Shown here in pieces: positions 10,301 to 19,372 of a stretch of DNA of 45,494 bases (the stretch's first letter is position 1; each line of letters begins with the position of its first letter). Position numbers and translations under genes: made by a program. This DNA is from Gloeocapsa sp. PCC 73106 (GTDB taxonomy: Bacteria; Cyanobacteriota; Cyanobacteriia; Cyanobacteriales; Gloeocapsaceae): assembly GCF_000332035.1 (NCBI RefSeq), contig NZ_ALVY01000207.1:1-45494 (forward strand), read 5' to 3'. The notes under the pieces are model-generated. The model saw only the letters and a program-made list of their open reading frames with translations. It was not told the DNA's origin and ran no database searches.

Positions 10301-11876
10301 CTCATTAACTCTCCCTCGCACTCCCGAAGAAGAAATTCTCTCAAAGATTTGGACTGAGGTTTTAGGAAAAGAGTCAATCAGTGTAGAAGATAACTTTTTT
10401 GCACTGGGGGGAGATTCGATTTTAAGTCTTCAAATTATCGCCAAAGCCCATCAAAAAGGGTTAAAAATAACGCCAAGACAGTTATTTGAACATCAAACAA
10501 TCGCCTCTATCGCAACCGTTGCTGAAAAGAGTACTCTCTCAAAAGCAGAACAGGGAATTGTTACCGGAAACGTACCCTTAACTCCCATTCAAGAGTGGTT
10601 TTTTACACAGAATTTGGTTGAACCTCATCATTATAATCAATCAATTTTGTTAGAAATGTCTCCTCAAACTCGGCCTGAACTTATAGAAAAAGCCTTACAT
10701 AAGTTACTGATTCATCATGATGCGTTACGTCTACAATTTACGCTCACTGAGATGGGTTGGCAACAGTTTAATGCAGCACCTAAGGAAAATTTATCCTTTA
10801 CGGTTATCAATCTCACAGGACAATCAAAAGAGCAAATACCGGAAACTGCAACTCAGGTTCAAGCAAGTCTAAACCTAACAGATGGGACAGTTTTTAGAGC
10901 TGTTTACTTTGAGTTTAATGCTCAAGCATCGGGTTATTTATTACTAGTAGCTCATCATTTAGTAATTGATGCTATTTCCTGGCGCATTCTCATTGAAGAC
11001 TTACTAACAGGTTATCAACAGCTAACTAAAGGAGAAGAGATACAACTACCTGCCAAAACTAAATCTTATCAGGATTGGGCTAATTATTTAAGTCAATCTG
11101 GGGATTTAATAGCAGCAGAAACTACTCAATTAATTCCTTTACCAGTAGATTATGCTGAGGGTGATAACACTGTTGCTTCCATCGCTCAAACCGTTACCTT
11201 TTTAACACCTGAAGAAACACAAGCTTTACTCACAGATGTTCCACCTATTTACCAAACACAAATTAACGATCTGTTATTAACAGCACTGACACAAGCATTT
11301 ACTCAATGGACCAAACAGCCCACATTATTGATTGATTTAGAAAGTCATGGTAGGGACATAAATGATCTCGACGTATCTCGTACAGTAGGATGGTTTACGG
11401 CGATTGCTCCCACTTATTTAGACTTAACCGATATCCATAAATTGGGCGATGCTATTAAAAGTATTAAAGAACAATTACGTCAAACTAACGCAAAAATGAG
11501 TTATCAATCTGCTGAAGTTATTTTTAATTATCTAGGTCAATTGGATCGAGTTTCAACCGATTTTCCTATTATAAAACTAATTGATGAATGGCATGGCGAA
11601 AAGCGAAGTCCTCGACAAACTCGTCGTTATTTACTAGAAATAAATAGTTTTATCCGTGATAACCAATTACAAGTTATCTGGAATTATAGCCAAAATATTC
11701 ACAAGAAAAGTACAATTGATAGTGTAGCTAAAGACTATATAGATGCTCTAAAAAGCTTAATCAATCACTGTCTAGCGGTAAATACAAAAGGCTATACTCC
11801 TTCGGATTTTTCGGGAGCTAAACTAGAACAAAAACAGCTAGATAAGCTTTTAAATAAAATTGGTAAAAGGAGATAA
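7287..11876 (+). CDS. NRPS module C-A-PCP-E, predicted Asn-like residue
   Basis: This 1529-residue protein starts with a short helical linker (about 1-35), then an LCL-type C domain (HHIIADG, His167/168, Asp172). The A domain has core A3 YTSGSTGKPKG from Tyr666; the specificity code read by eye is DATKVGEVGK, one change from published Asn codes (DLTK-EVGK type). The PCP Ser is 1044 (GGDSIL). The C-terminal domain is epimerase-like (HHLVIDA at 1223-1229, ESHGRD, FNYLGQ), but its E5 region is eroded and the motif Gly is Ala, so D-configuration is uncertain. A heptamer-repeat insert of 28 codons sits between A2 and A3. The tail ends in basic KIGKRR, a likely docking segment for the next NRPS. 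AAGGGAAG precedes the ATG. Confidence 0.94.
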   Translation: MLNDELSKRIAALSPEKRAIFAEQLKKRNLKTIIPRKDKNSLPLSFSQERLWFLQQLEQNNAAYNIAIAWYFTGQLDIHKLENSLNQIIQRHEVLRTRFPASDGKPYQHILPHLTLEIPIIQVQPEKLEAITLQEARRPFNLETEPLLRVTLLQLSPEKSILLVTFHHIIADGWSRGIFLKELISFYKGENNLPELPIQYVDFAEWEKNWLKGEQLQTQLDYWKTNLAYLPVLNLPTDFTRPAVQSFQGATQSFNLSQSLTDSLKKLSRSEGVTLFMTLLTAFKILLHRYTGQDDLVIGSPIANRNSQETEPLIGFFVNTLLLRSNLSGNPTFVDLLQQIKTVTTEAYKHQDIPFAKLVEELQPERNLSHNPLFQVMFQLQNEAYQLQNASSPELTIPNLKLEQSWIDTQFTKFDLTWHLVERETGILGVIEYSTDLFKPEAIARTSQHFLQLLSGIIANPQSRISELPLLTKSEQNQLLVIGNQPDESLELIHQLFEKQVEKTPNNIAVTCVNKQLTYQELNQKANQLAHYLQKLGVKPETLVGIYFKRSLEMVVAILGILKAGGAYVPLDPAYPQERLAYMLEDGKVSLLLTQTELLNKLPSEDIGNREQGTGNRGTPEQGNKLLNKLPATNLKIINISLDIETDDLSNPISQLNKDNLAYVIYTSGSTGKPKGTMLTHGGLINYLNWAIEAYRVAEGEGSPVQSSIGFDATITSLYTPLLVGKKVVLLPEEQAIEALNTDSKYSLLKLTPAYLKILSQFPLKTAPNALVIGGEALSGNSLTFWRTHTPNTRLINEYGPTETVVGCCVYEVEASLSGAVPIGKAIAHTQLYILDRYLQLVPVGIPGELYIGGAGLARGYLNRPHLTAEKFIPNPFIPGERLYKTGDLARYLSDGNIEYLGRLDEQVKLRGFRIELGEIEAVLSQHPQVKDNLVTVHEDSQRTKHLVAYIVSETTQDWRDFLKSKLPDHMIPSVFIPLSAFPLTANEKIDRKALPIPNFSSQKASLTLPRTPEEEILSKIWTEVLGKESISVEDNFFALGGDSILSLQIIAKAHQKGLKITPRQLFEHQTIASIATVAEKSTLSKAEQGIVTGNVPLTPIQEWFFTQNLVEPHHYNQSILLEMSPQTRPELIEKALHKLLIHHDALRLQFTLTEMGWQQFNAAPKENLSFTVINLTGQSKEQIPETATQVQASLNLTDGTVFRAVYFEFNAQASGYLLLVAHHLVIDAISWRILIEDLLTGYQQLTKGEEIQLPAKTKSYQDWANYLSQSGDLIAAETTQLIPLPVDYAEGDNTVASIAQTVTFLTPEETQALLTDVPPIYQTQINDLLLTALTQAFTQWTKQPTLLIDLESHGRDINDLDVSRTVGWFTAIAPTYLDLTDIHKLGDAIKSIKEQLRQTNAKMSYQSAEVIFNYLGQLDRVSTDFPIIKLIDEWHGEKRSPRQTRRYLLEINSFIRDNQLQVIWNYSQNIHKKSTIDSVAKDYIDALKSLINHCLAVNTKGYTPSDFSGAKLEQKQLDKLLNKIGKRR
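9076..9179 (+). repeat. 84-nt in-frame insert of GGGAACA heptamers flanked by 20-bp direct repeats
   Basis: Four perfect GGGAACA units (9108-9135) are followed by degenerate 8-mers to about 9159. The insert is bracketed by AATTATTGAATAAATTACCT (9076-9095) and the same 20-mer with one mismatch (9160-9179). The offset is 84 nt, exactly 28 codons, so the frame is kept and LLNKLP appears twice in the A domain. Heptanucleotide tandem repeats of this kind are known in cyanobacterial genomes, usually between genes. Confidence 0.85.
11867..11874 (+). promoter_or_regulatory. Ribosome binding site of the bimodular NRPS
   Basis: AAGGAGAT lies 7 nt before the ATG at 11882 and overlaps the end of the previous NRPS gene (its AGG AGA codons). 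It supports this start. Confidence 0.6.
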
Positions 11877-11881
11877 TTGTT

Positions 11882-14800
11882 ATGCAAGATATAGAAGATA
11901 TTTATGAACTTTCTCCCATGCAACAGGGAATCCTCTTTCATACTCTCTATTCACCCCATTCTGGAGTGTATTTTGAGCAACGTAGTTGTTTATTAACAGG
12001 AGATTTAAATGTAGCAGCATTTCAAGAAGCTTGGGGATTAGTCATTAAAAGACACTCTGTTTTACGGACGGCTTTTTATTGGGAAGAAACTGATAAGTTA
12101 TTACAAGTTGTCTATAAAAAGGTAGAATTACCTTGGGTTATAGAAGATTGGCGTAATATTGAAGATGATAGTAGATTCGAAGCTTTTATTGTAAATGATC
12201 GAAACCGAGGTTTTGATTTAAACGAAGCACCTTTAATGCGATGTGCTTTATTTCGAGTTGCAGAAGATGCTTATCGCTTTGTTTGGAGTTGTCATCATCT
12301 TTTGATGGATGGTTGGTGTAATGGAATCCTTTTAAAAGAGGTGTTGGATTTTTATGAAGCTTTGATTCAAGGAAAAAACCTGTCTTTAGCTCCGACGCGA
12401 CCTTATCGAGATTATATTCTTTGGTTACAAGCACAAGATACTAAAAAAGCACAAACATACTGGCAGCGATCGCTTGAGAATTTCACCACACCAACATCTT
12501 TAAATACCAAACAACCTCAGGAAATCTATCAGGAAAAAGTACTAAAACTTTCCCCAGAATTAACAGAGAGATTGCAAGTTTTTAGTCAACAATATCATTT
12601 AACCCTAAATACTATTATTCAGGGTGCTTGGGCGCTTATTTTAAGTCGTTTTAGTGGGGAAGTTGATGTTATCTTTGGCGCAACTGTATCAGGTCGTCCT
12701 CCCACATTAACGGGAGTTGAGACGATTGTTGGGTTATTTATTAATACTCTACCTACACGAGTTAAAATCAAACCCGATGCTCAACTAATTCCTTGGTTGC
12801 AAAACCTTCAAGAACAGCAAATTGAACGCGAACAATATTCTTATAGTTCTTTGGTTGATATTCAAGGTTGGAGCGAAATACCAAGAGGTGTTTCTTTATT
12901 TGAAAGCTTGGTGGTCTTTGAAAATTACCCCATATCTTTAGAAACAGTTTTACAAAATTGGAATCATATTTTAAATATTAGTGATGTCCAAGGGTTCGAA
13001 CAAGTCAATTATCCTTTAACGTTATCAATTATTCCAAGTTCGGAGTTATTGTTACGGATTAGTTATGATATCGGCTGCTTTGATGTTGATACTATCAGAC
13101 AAATCTTAGAGTATTTAGAGATGATTTTAGCAGCGATCGCTTCGCGGCACTGCGTGATCGCCTCTGAGCCCCAATTGCTTCACAACTTATTCCTTTTAAC
13201 TCCTGCTAAAGAACAACAATTATTGATTGATTGGAATAATACTTATAAAAACTATTCTACAGACCTATATATTCAGCAATTATTTGAAGTCCAAGTCGAG
13301 AAAACACCAGAAGCGATCGCGGTTATTTTTGAGGATCATAAAGTTACCTATAGTCAACTCAATCAAAAAGCCAATCAACTAGCAAATTATCTAATCAAAT
13401 TAGGAGTAAAACCCAATGAACTAATTGGAATCTATTTAGAGCGTTCTGTTGAAATGATTATCGCTGTATTGGGAATTCTTAAAGCGGGATGTGCTTATGT
13501 TCCTTTAGATACCAATTATCCCCAGCAAAGATTAGACTATATCCTCAAAGAAACTCAAATTAGATTTTTACTATCCCACCACAATTTAAAGCCTTCATAT
13601 CCTCAAATCCAGGTTATTTACCTCGATACAGATTGGGAGATTATTGCAGCTTATAATAATAGTAATCTCAATTCTACCTTCAGTTCTAGGAATCTAGCTT
13701 ACATTATCTATACATCAGGTTCCACAGGACAACCCAAGGGGGTAATGATTGAACATCGTTCCTTAGTCAGCTTCACAGAATGGGCGATGAAACACTATCA
13801 GTTAAGCTCAAATGATAAAATTCTGCAATTTGCTTCCTTGAGTTTTGACGTAGCTGCAGAAGAAATATATCCCTCTTTAAGTTCGGGTGGAACCTTGGTG
13901 TTGCGTACTGAAGAAATGATGACAGATTTAGTAAGATTTAGTCAAGAATTAGCTCTAAGTATTTTAAATCTTCCTACCGCTTATTGGCATCAACTTAATG
14001 ATGAATCAGAGAAACTCAATTTAAAGCTTCCCTCGAATATCCGTTTAGTTATTACTGGGGGGGAAAAAGTGATTCAGTCGCACCATTACGACTATTTTAA
14101 AAATTCAGCTCAATTAATTAATGCTTATGGTCCCACAGAGACTACTATTGGAGCAACTTCTGGTTATATAACTAGTGATTTAGCAGAAATTCCCATCGGT
14201 TATCCTATCGATCGCATTCAAACTTATATTGTCGATCGCTATTTACAACCAGTTCCCATTGGTGTCGCGGGAGAACTACTAATAGAAGGGGTACAATTAG
14301 CTAGGGGTTATTTTAACCGTCCTGATTTAACCGCAGAAAAATTTATCCCCAATCCCTTTACTTCAGCTCAAGGAGAAAGGTTATATAAAACCGGAGATAA
14401 AGCCAGATATTTACCAGATGGTAGGATTGAATACCTGGGACGTCTGGATAATCAAGTAAAAATCAGAGGTTTTCGCGTTGAATTGGGGGAAATTGAGGCA
14501 GTATTAGCACAACATCCCGATATTAGCTCTTGCATTGCTCTTACTTATCGTCAGCAGATAGTCGCCTATATTATCTCTCATGGGGATTTAAATATCTCCG
14601 ATTTACGCGCTTTTCTGGCGGAAAAACTACCCAATTATGCGATTCCAGCTTATTTCGTCTTTTTGGAATCCTTTCCCCTCACGGTCAATGGTAAAATCGA
14701 CCGCCGTAATCTTCCTGAGCCTAATCTGGCGAATGAGTTAAACTATATTGCTCCTCGTTCTCCCGTTGAGGAAATTATCGCGGGAATTTGGGCAAATATT

Positions 14801-17800
14801 TTAGCAGTTGAACAAGTTGGGATAGAAGACAATTTTTTCGAATTGGGAGGACATTCTTTACTAGCTACTCAGGCAATTTCTCGGATGCGAGATGCTTTGG
14901 ATTTAGAGATACCTTTGAAAAATCTGTTTAAATTTCCTACTGTCGCTAGTTTCACGCAAAATCTCACGCAAAACTCTCAAAAAGTACAAATTGAACCCAT
15001 TCTACCCGTTAAACGCAGTGAATCCCTACCGTTATCTTTTGCTCAAGCTAGACTATGGTTTTTAGCCAAATTAGAACCAGATAATCCTTTTTATAATATA
15101 GCGATCGCCCTTCGGATTCAAGGACCATTACAGTTAGATAGATTGGAACAAAGCTTTAATCAAGTTATACAAAGACACGAAATCCTACGGACAACCTTTA
15201 CAACGGATGCAGTTCAAGTGATTTCCCCTACATTAACTGTAAATCTAGAGATATCTGAACCCACACAACCCGTTGAAAACATCGCTTTAACAGCAGCACA
15301 ACAACCTTTTGAACTGGAAAAAGGTCCTTTACTAAAGATCAGCGTATTACGAATAAATGACGTACAGCATATATTAATTTTAACGATACATCATATTGTT
15401 GCCGATGGTTGGTCTCTGGGAATACTGGTCAGAGAATTGGTCGCATTTTATCAAGGAAGAGTTTTAGAAACTTTACCAATTCAGTATGCTGATTTTGCCT
15501 GTTGGCAGAGAGAATATTTACAGGGAGAAAAACTAGAAACTCTCTCCAGTTATTGGCGATCGCAATTACAAGGTGCTCCCAGTCTACTAGAATTACCCAT
15601 CGATCATCCTCGTTCTGCGATACAGTCTTTTCGAGGATCCAGATATCAGTTTAAACTGCCTTGTGAATTAACACAATCACTGACAAAACTGAGTCAGCAG
15701 CAAGGAAGTACCCTATTTATGACCTTGCTAGCTACCTTTTACATCTTGTTACATCGCTACACAGAAAGTCAGGATATTGTGGTGGGTTCACCCATTGCGA
15801 ATCGGAATCGTTCAGAAATCGAAGTATTAATTGGATTTTTCGTCAATAACTTGGCTTTACGAGTTAATCTAGCGGGTAATCCCACCTTTGAGGATTTATT
15901 AGGGCGAGTACGTCAGGTAACACTCGATGCTTATACTTATCAAGATTTGCCTTTTGAACGTATTTTAGACGAATTGGAGTTAAAGCGATCGCTTGCTTAT
16001 TCTCCCCTGTTTCAAGTGATGTTTGTTTTGCAGAATACCCCAACGGAAACAATCCAGGAATTGGGATTAACCTGGAGTCCAATCCAGATTGATAGCGGTA
16101 CAAGCAAGTATGATCTTACCCTTTCTCTCGAAGAAACGGAACAAGGTTTAGAGGGTACTTTTGAGTACAATACAGACTTATTCGAAGCAGCCACGATTCA
16201 GCGGATGGTAGAATCTTTTAGGATTTTACTCACCGCAGTCGTCAAAAATCCTGATCAACAAATATCCTCATTACCCCTATTAAACCAAGCCGAGGAAAAA
16301 CAGTTACTAGTCGATTGGAATCAAACACAAACCAACTATCCTCAAGATTTATGTATTCATCAACTGTTGGAGATTCAGGTAGCTAAAACTCCCGAAGCGA
16401 TCGCTATAGTTCATCAAGAGCAAACCTTTACCTATCAACAACTTAATACTCAAGCGAACCAATTAGCTCATATTTTACAACAGCAGGGAGTAGGAATAGA
16501 AACCTTAGTAGGGTTATGTATTGATCGCTCCTTTAACATGATTGTGGTCATGTTAGCTATTCTCAAAGCAGGAGGAGCTTATGTTCCCATTGATCCGACC
16601 TATCCTCGAGAAAGAATAGATTTCCTAGTCAAGAATACAGAGTTAAATCTAGTTTTAACCCAACGGTCATATCTCTCTCAATTTTCTGAAGTGGAATGTC
16701 TGTGTTGGGAAAATCTTGAACTCCAAGAAAATATCCCCATTGAGAATAAATCACACCCAAATAACTTAGCTTATATTATGTACACTTCCGGTTCCACGGG
16801 AGTACCCAAGGGGATTAGTATTCCTCACCGGGGGGTGGTGCGATTAGTCAAAGAAAACGATTATATTCATTTTGGTCCCGACGAAGTCTTTTTACAAGCG
16901 GCTTCTACTTCTTTTGATGCGGCTACTTTTGAGATTTGGGGGGCGTTACTCAATGGGGCAAAATTGGTGCTATTACCCCACAATTACTTTGATTTAGCCG
17001 AATTTAGAGAAACGCTCCAACGATATCAAATTACCACAGTCTGGCTAACGGCGGGCTTATTTAAATTAGCGATCGATGAAGCCTTAGAAAGTTTAGCATC
17101 CGTTCGTCAATTAATCGCCGGTGGAGATGCTTTATCAAAAATCCACGTCTCCAAATTCCTTAAAAGATATCCTGATTCCAAGCTAGTTAATGGGTATGGA
17201 CCTACAGAAAGTACTACCTTTACTTGTACTGCTGATTTGACTTTAGCACAAGATTCTGTTCCTATAGGTCGTCCCATCGCTAATACACAGGTTTATATTT
17301 TAGACTCCTACCTACAACCCGTACCGATTGGCGTTTCAGGCGAGTTGTATATTGGGGGAGATGGTTTAGCTAGAAATTACTTGAATCGTCCTGATTTAAC
17401 CGCAGCCAAATTTATTCCCAATCCCTTTGTCAAAGGTGAGCGATTGTATCGAACAGGGGATAAAACAAGATATTTACCTAATGGGGATATTGAATATTTA
17501 GGTCGTCTTGACCGTCAAGTAAAAATCAGGGGTTTCCGGATAGAATTGGGAGAAGTTGAAACCGTACTTAGTCAACATCCCGAAGTTAAGGAAACGGTTG
17601 TTATTTTCCAAGAGAACACCCAACGCTTAATCGCTTATATCGTTCCCCATCAGAAAACCTTAACGTCTCCGGTTTTACGCAGTTTTCTCACAGAAAGACT
17701 CCCAGATTATTTGATTCCTGCATTTTTTGTCCTATGCGATCGCTTACCCCTTACTACAAGTGGCAAGATAGATCACTCCATGTTACCTGAACCTGAAATT

Positions 17801-19372
17801 ACAGTTTCTCATGATTCACCCTCCACTCCAACTGAAAGCAAATTAGCAGAAATTTGGGCAAGTTTACTCAATTTAGAAAGTGTGGGAATTCACGATAACT
17901 TTTTTGAACTCGGAGGTGATTCTATTTTAGCGATTCAAATTATCAATAGAGCCAATCAAGCGGGTTTACACTTAACACCAAAACAGCTTTTTCAGTATCA
18001 AACTATAGCAGAACTTGCCACCGTCGTCAAAAAGTGCCAAATTATTCAAGCAGAACAAGGTTTAGTCACGGGTTTAGTTCCCCTTACCCCCATACAACGA
18101 TGGTTTTTTAGTCAAAATCTGGCTAATCCCCATCATTTTAATCAAGCCGTTTTGCTGGAAGTTAAATCAGAACTAAATCTATCTTATTTACAACAAGCTT
18201 TAGAATATTTATTCTTGCATCATGATGCGTTACGCTTACGCTTTGAGTATCAAGCTGGAACATGGCAACAGATAAATAGTCAAGAGATTCCTGTTATCAA
18301 TTTAGAGGTATTGAATCAAAAAGAAATTGAGACAATCGCCACTCAATTACAACAGAGCTTAAATTTATCGGGCGAATTAATACGAGTAGCTTATTTTGGT
18401 TCTCGTTTATTATTCGTTGCTCATCATTTAATCATTGATGGTATTTCTTGGCGCATTTTACTCGAAGATTTACAAACCGTTTATCAACAGATTGAACAAG
18501 GTCAAATACCCCAATTACCTCCTAAAACTACTTCTTTTAAACAATGGTCAGAATACTTGCAAAAATACGCGTACTCAGAGATAATTCAAAAAGAAAGAGA
18601 GTATTATCCTATCTTTTCTTTACCTCTAGACGCATCAGGAGAGAATACTATCGCTTCTAGTGATACTATTACCGTGATTCTAGACCCTGAATCTACTGAA
18701 ATATTACTTACAAAAGTTCCCGCAGTTTATAACACTCAAATCAATGATATTTTGCTCACCGCTTTAACTCAAACTTTCTCACAGTGGACAGGATCTTCAG
18801 GTCTATTACTCGATTTAGAATCTCATGGTAGAGCATTTATTGACGATGAGATTGACTTATCTCGTACAGTGGGCTGGTTTACCTCTATTTTGCCAGTTTA
18901 CCTAAGCTTAGAAAACGTCAAAGAGTCGGGACAAGCGATTAAAAGTATTAAAGAACAACTGCGTCGTATTCCTAATCAAGGCATCGGTTATGCTGAATCT
19001 TTAACCCCTCAAATTAGCTTTAACTATCTAGGTCAATTTGATCAAATGTTTTCAGATTCTCCTTACTTTAATTTAGCTCAAGAGTCTATCGGTTCAACCG
19101 TTGCTTTAGAAAATCAGCGACCTTACTTATTAGAAATAAATGGATTGGTAAGAGAACAGCAATTGCGATTTGATTGGACTTATAGTAAGCAAAATTATGA
19201 ATTTAAGACAATAGAAAAATTAGCTCATGACTTTATGAAGAATTTGAAGAATTTAAGCGATCATTGTCAATCTTTGAACGCGGGAGGTTATACCCCGTCT
19301 GATTTTGCTTTAGCTGAACTCGAGCAAGATCAATTAGATAATCTGATTAAAATGCTAGAGGAGGAAGAATAA
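11882..19372 (+). CDS. NRPS C-A-PCP-C-A-PCP-E, predicted unassigned residue then D-Val
   Basis: This 2496-residue bimodular synthetase opens with IEDIYELSPMQQGILFH, a DCL-type C domain (HHLLMDG, His138/139) matching the E domain upstream. A1 (Tyr610 in A3) gives code DVENVTAIGK, which I cannot assign; the Glu at position 239 recalls Orn/Lys codes. PCP1 Ser992. C2 is LCL-type (HHIVADG, His1170/1171). A2 (Tyr1634) reads DAFWIGGTFK, the classical Val code. PCP2 Ser2014 (GGDSIL) precedes an E domain (HHLIIDGISW from 2181, ESHGR, SFNYLGQ), so D-Val is expected. A HIP1-bounded insert gives residues 418-427 between C1 and A1. The tail is acidic (MLEEEE), a likely docking end. The stop overlaps the next ATG by 1 nt. 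Confidence 0.95.
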   Translation: MQDIEDIYELSPMQQGILFHTLYSPHSGVYFEQRSCLLTGDLNVAAFQEAWGLVIKRHSVLRTAFYWEETDKLLQVVYKKVELPWVIEDWRNIEDDSRFEAFIVNDRNRGFDLNEAPLMRCALFRVAEDAYRFVWSCHHLLMDGWCNGILLKEVLDFYEALIQGKNLSLAPTRPYRDYILWLQAQDTKKAQTYWQRSLENFTTPTSLNTKQPQEIYQEKVLKLSPELTERLQVFSQQYHLTLNTIIQGAWALILSRFSGEVDVIFGATVSGRPPTLTGVETIVGLFINTLPTRVKIKPDAQLIPWLQNLQEQQIEREQYSYSSLVDIQGWSEIPRGVSLFESLVVFENYPISLETVLQNWNHILNISDVQGFEQVNYPLTLSIIPSSELLLRISYDIGCFDVDTIRQILEYLEMILAAIASRHCVIASEPQLLHNLFLLTPAKEQQLLIDWNNTYKNYSTDLYIQQLFEVQVEKTPEAIAVIFEDHKVTYSQLNQKANQLANYLIKLGVKPNELIGIYLERSVEMIIAVLGILKAGCAYVPLDTNYPQQRLDYILKETQIRFLLSHHNLKPSYPQIQVIYLDTDWEIIAAYNNSNLNSTFSSRNLAYIIYTSGSTGQPKGVMIEHRSLVSFTEWAMKHYQLSSNDKILQFASLSFDVAAEEIYPSLSSGGTLVLRTEEMMTDLVRFSQELALSILNLPTAYWHQLNDESEKLNLKLPSNIRLVITGGEKVIQSHHYDYFKNSAQLINAYGPTETTIGATSGYITSDLAEIPIGYPIDRIQTYIVDRYLQPVPIGVAGELLIEGVQLARGYFNRPDLTAEKFIPNPFTSAQGERLYKTGDKARYLPDGRIEYLGRLDNQVKIRGFRVELGEIEAVLAQHPDISSCIALTYRQQIVAYIISHGDLNISDLRAFLAEKLPNYAIPAYFVFLESFPLTVNGKIDRRNLPEPNLANELNYIAPRSPVEEIIAGIWANILAVEQVGIEDNFFELGGHSLLATQAISRMRDALDLEIPLKNLFKFPTVASFTQNLTQNSQKVQIEPILPVKRSESLPLSFAQARLWFLAKLEPDNPFYNIAIALRIQGPLQLDRLEQSFNQVIQRHEILRTTFTTDAVQVISPTLTVNLEISEPTQPVENIALTAAQQPFELEKGPLLKISVLRINDVQHILILTIHHIVADGWSLGILVRELVAFYQGRVLETLPIQYADFACWQREYLQGEKLETLSSYWRSQLQGAPSLLELPIDHPRSAIQSFRGSRYQFKLPCELTQSLTKLSQQQGSTLFMTLLATFYILLHRYTESQDIVVGSPIANRNRSEIEVLIGFFVNNLALRVNLAGNPTFEDLLGRVRQVTLDAYTYQDLPFERILDELELKRSLAYSPLFQVMFVLQNTPTETIQELGLTWSPIQIDSGTSKYDLTLSLEETEQGLEGTFEYNTDLFEAATIQRMVESFRILLTAVVKNPDQQISSLPLLNQAEEKQLLVDWNQTQTNYPQDLCIHQLLEIQVAKTPEAIAIVHQEQTFTYQQLNTQANQLAHILQQQGVGIETLVGLCIDRSFNMIVVMLAILKAGGAYVPIDPTYPRERIDFLVKNTELNLVLTQRSYLSQFSEVECLCWENLELQENIPIENKSHPNNLAYIMYTSGSTGVPKGISIPHRGVVRLVKENDYIHFGPDEVFLQAASTSFDAATFEIWGALLNGAKLVLLPHNYFDLAEFRETLQRYQITTVWLTAGLFKLAIDEALESLASVRQLIAGGDALSKIHVSKFLKRYPDSKLVNGYGPTESTTFTCTADLTLAQDSVPIGRPIANTQVYILDSYLQPVPIGVSGELYIGGDGLARNYLNRPDLTAAKFIPNPFVKGERLYRTGDKTRYLPNGDIEYLGRLDRQVKIRGFRIELGEVETVLSQHPEVKETVVIFQENTQRLIAYIVPHQKTLTSPVLRSFLTERLPDYLIPAFFVLCDRLPLTTSGKIDHSMLPEPEITVSHDSPSTPTESKLAEIWASLLNLESVGIHDNFFELGGDSILAIQIINRANQAGLHLTPKQLFQYQTIAELATVVKKCQIIQAEQGLVTGLVPLTPIQRWFFSQNLANPHHFNQAVLLEVKSELNLSYLQQALEYLFLHHDALRLRFEYQAGTWQQINSQEIPVINLEVLNQKEIETIATQLQQSLNLSGELIRVAYFGSRLLFVAHHLIIDGISWRILLEDLQTVYQQIEQGQIPQLPPKTTSFKQWSEYLQKYAYSEIIQKEREYYPIFSLPLDASGENTIASSDTITVILDPESTEILLTKVPAVYNTQINDILLTALTQTFSQWTGSSGLLLDLESHGRAFIDDEIDLSRTVGWFTSILPVYLSLENVKESGQAIKSIKEQLRRIPNQGIGYAESLTPQISFNYLGQFDQMFSDSPYFNLAQESIGSTVALENQRPYLLEINGLVREQQLRFDWTYSKQNYEFKTIEKLAHDFMKNLKNLSDHCQSLNAGGYTPSDFALAELEQDQLDNLIKMLEEEE
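13133..13161 (+). repeat. HIP1-bounded 29-bp insert between C and A domains
   Basis: The segment starts with GCGATCGC and ends with GTGATCGC, like the 35-bp repeat, but has a different core (TTCGCGGCACTGC). It is read as AIASRHCVIA where sister modules have a short NPxQ-type C-to-A linker, so it looks like an in-frame repeat insertion. Confidence 0.55.
19358..19364 (+). promoter_or_regulatory. Ribosome binding site of the single-module Gly NRPS
   Basis: GAGGAGG lies 7 nt before the ATG at 19372, inside the acidic tail codons of the previous gene; the stop and start overlap as TAATG. Confidence 0.6.
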
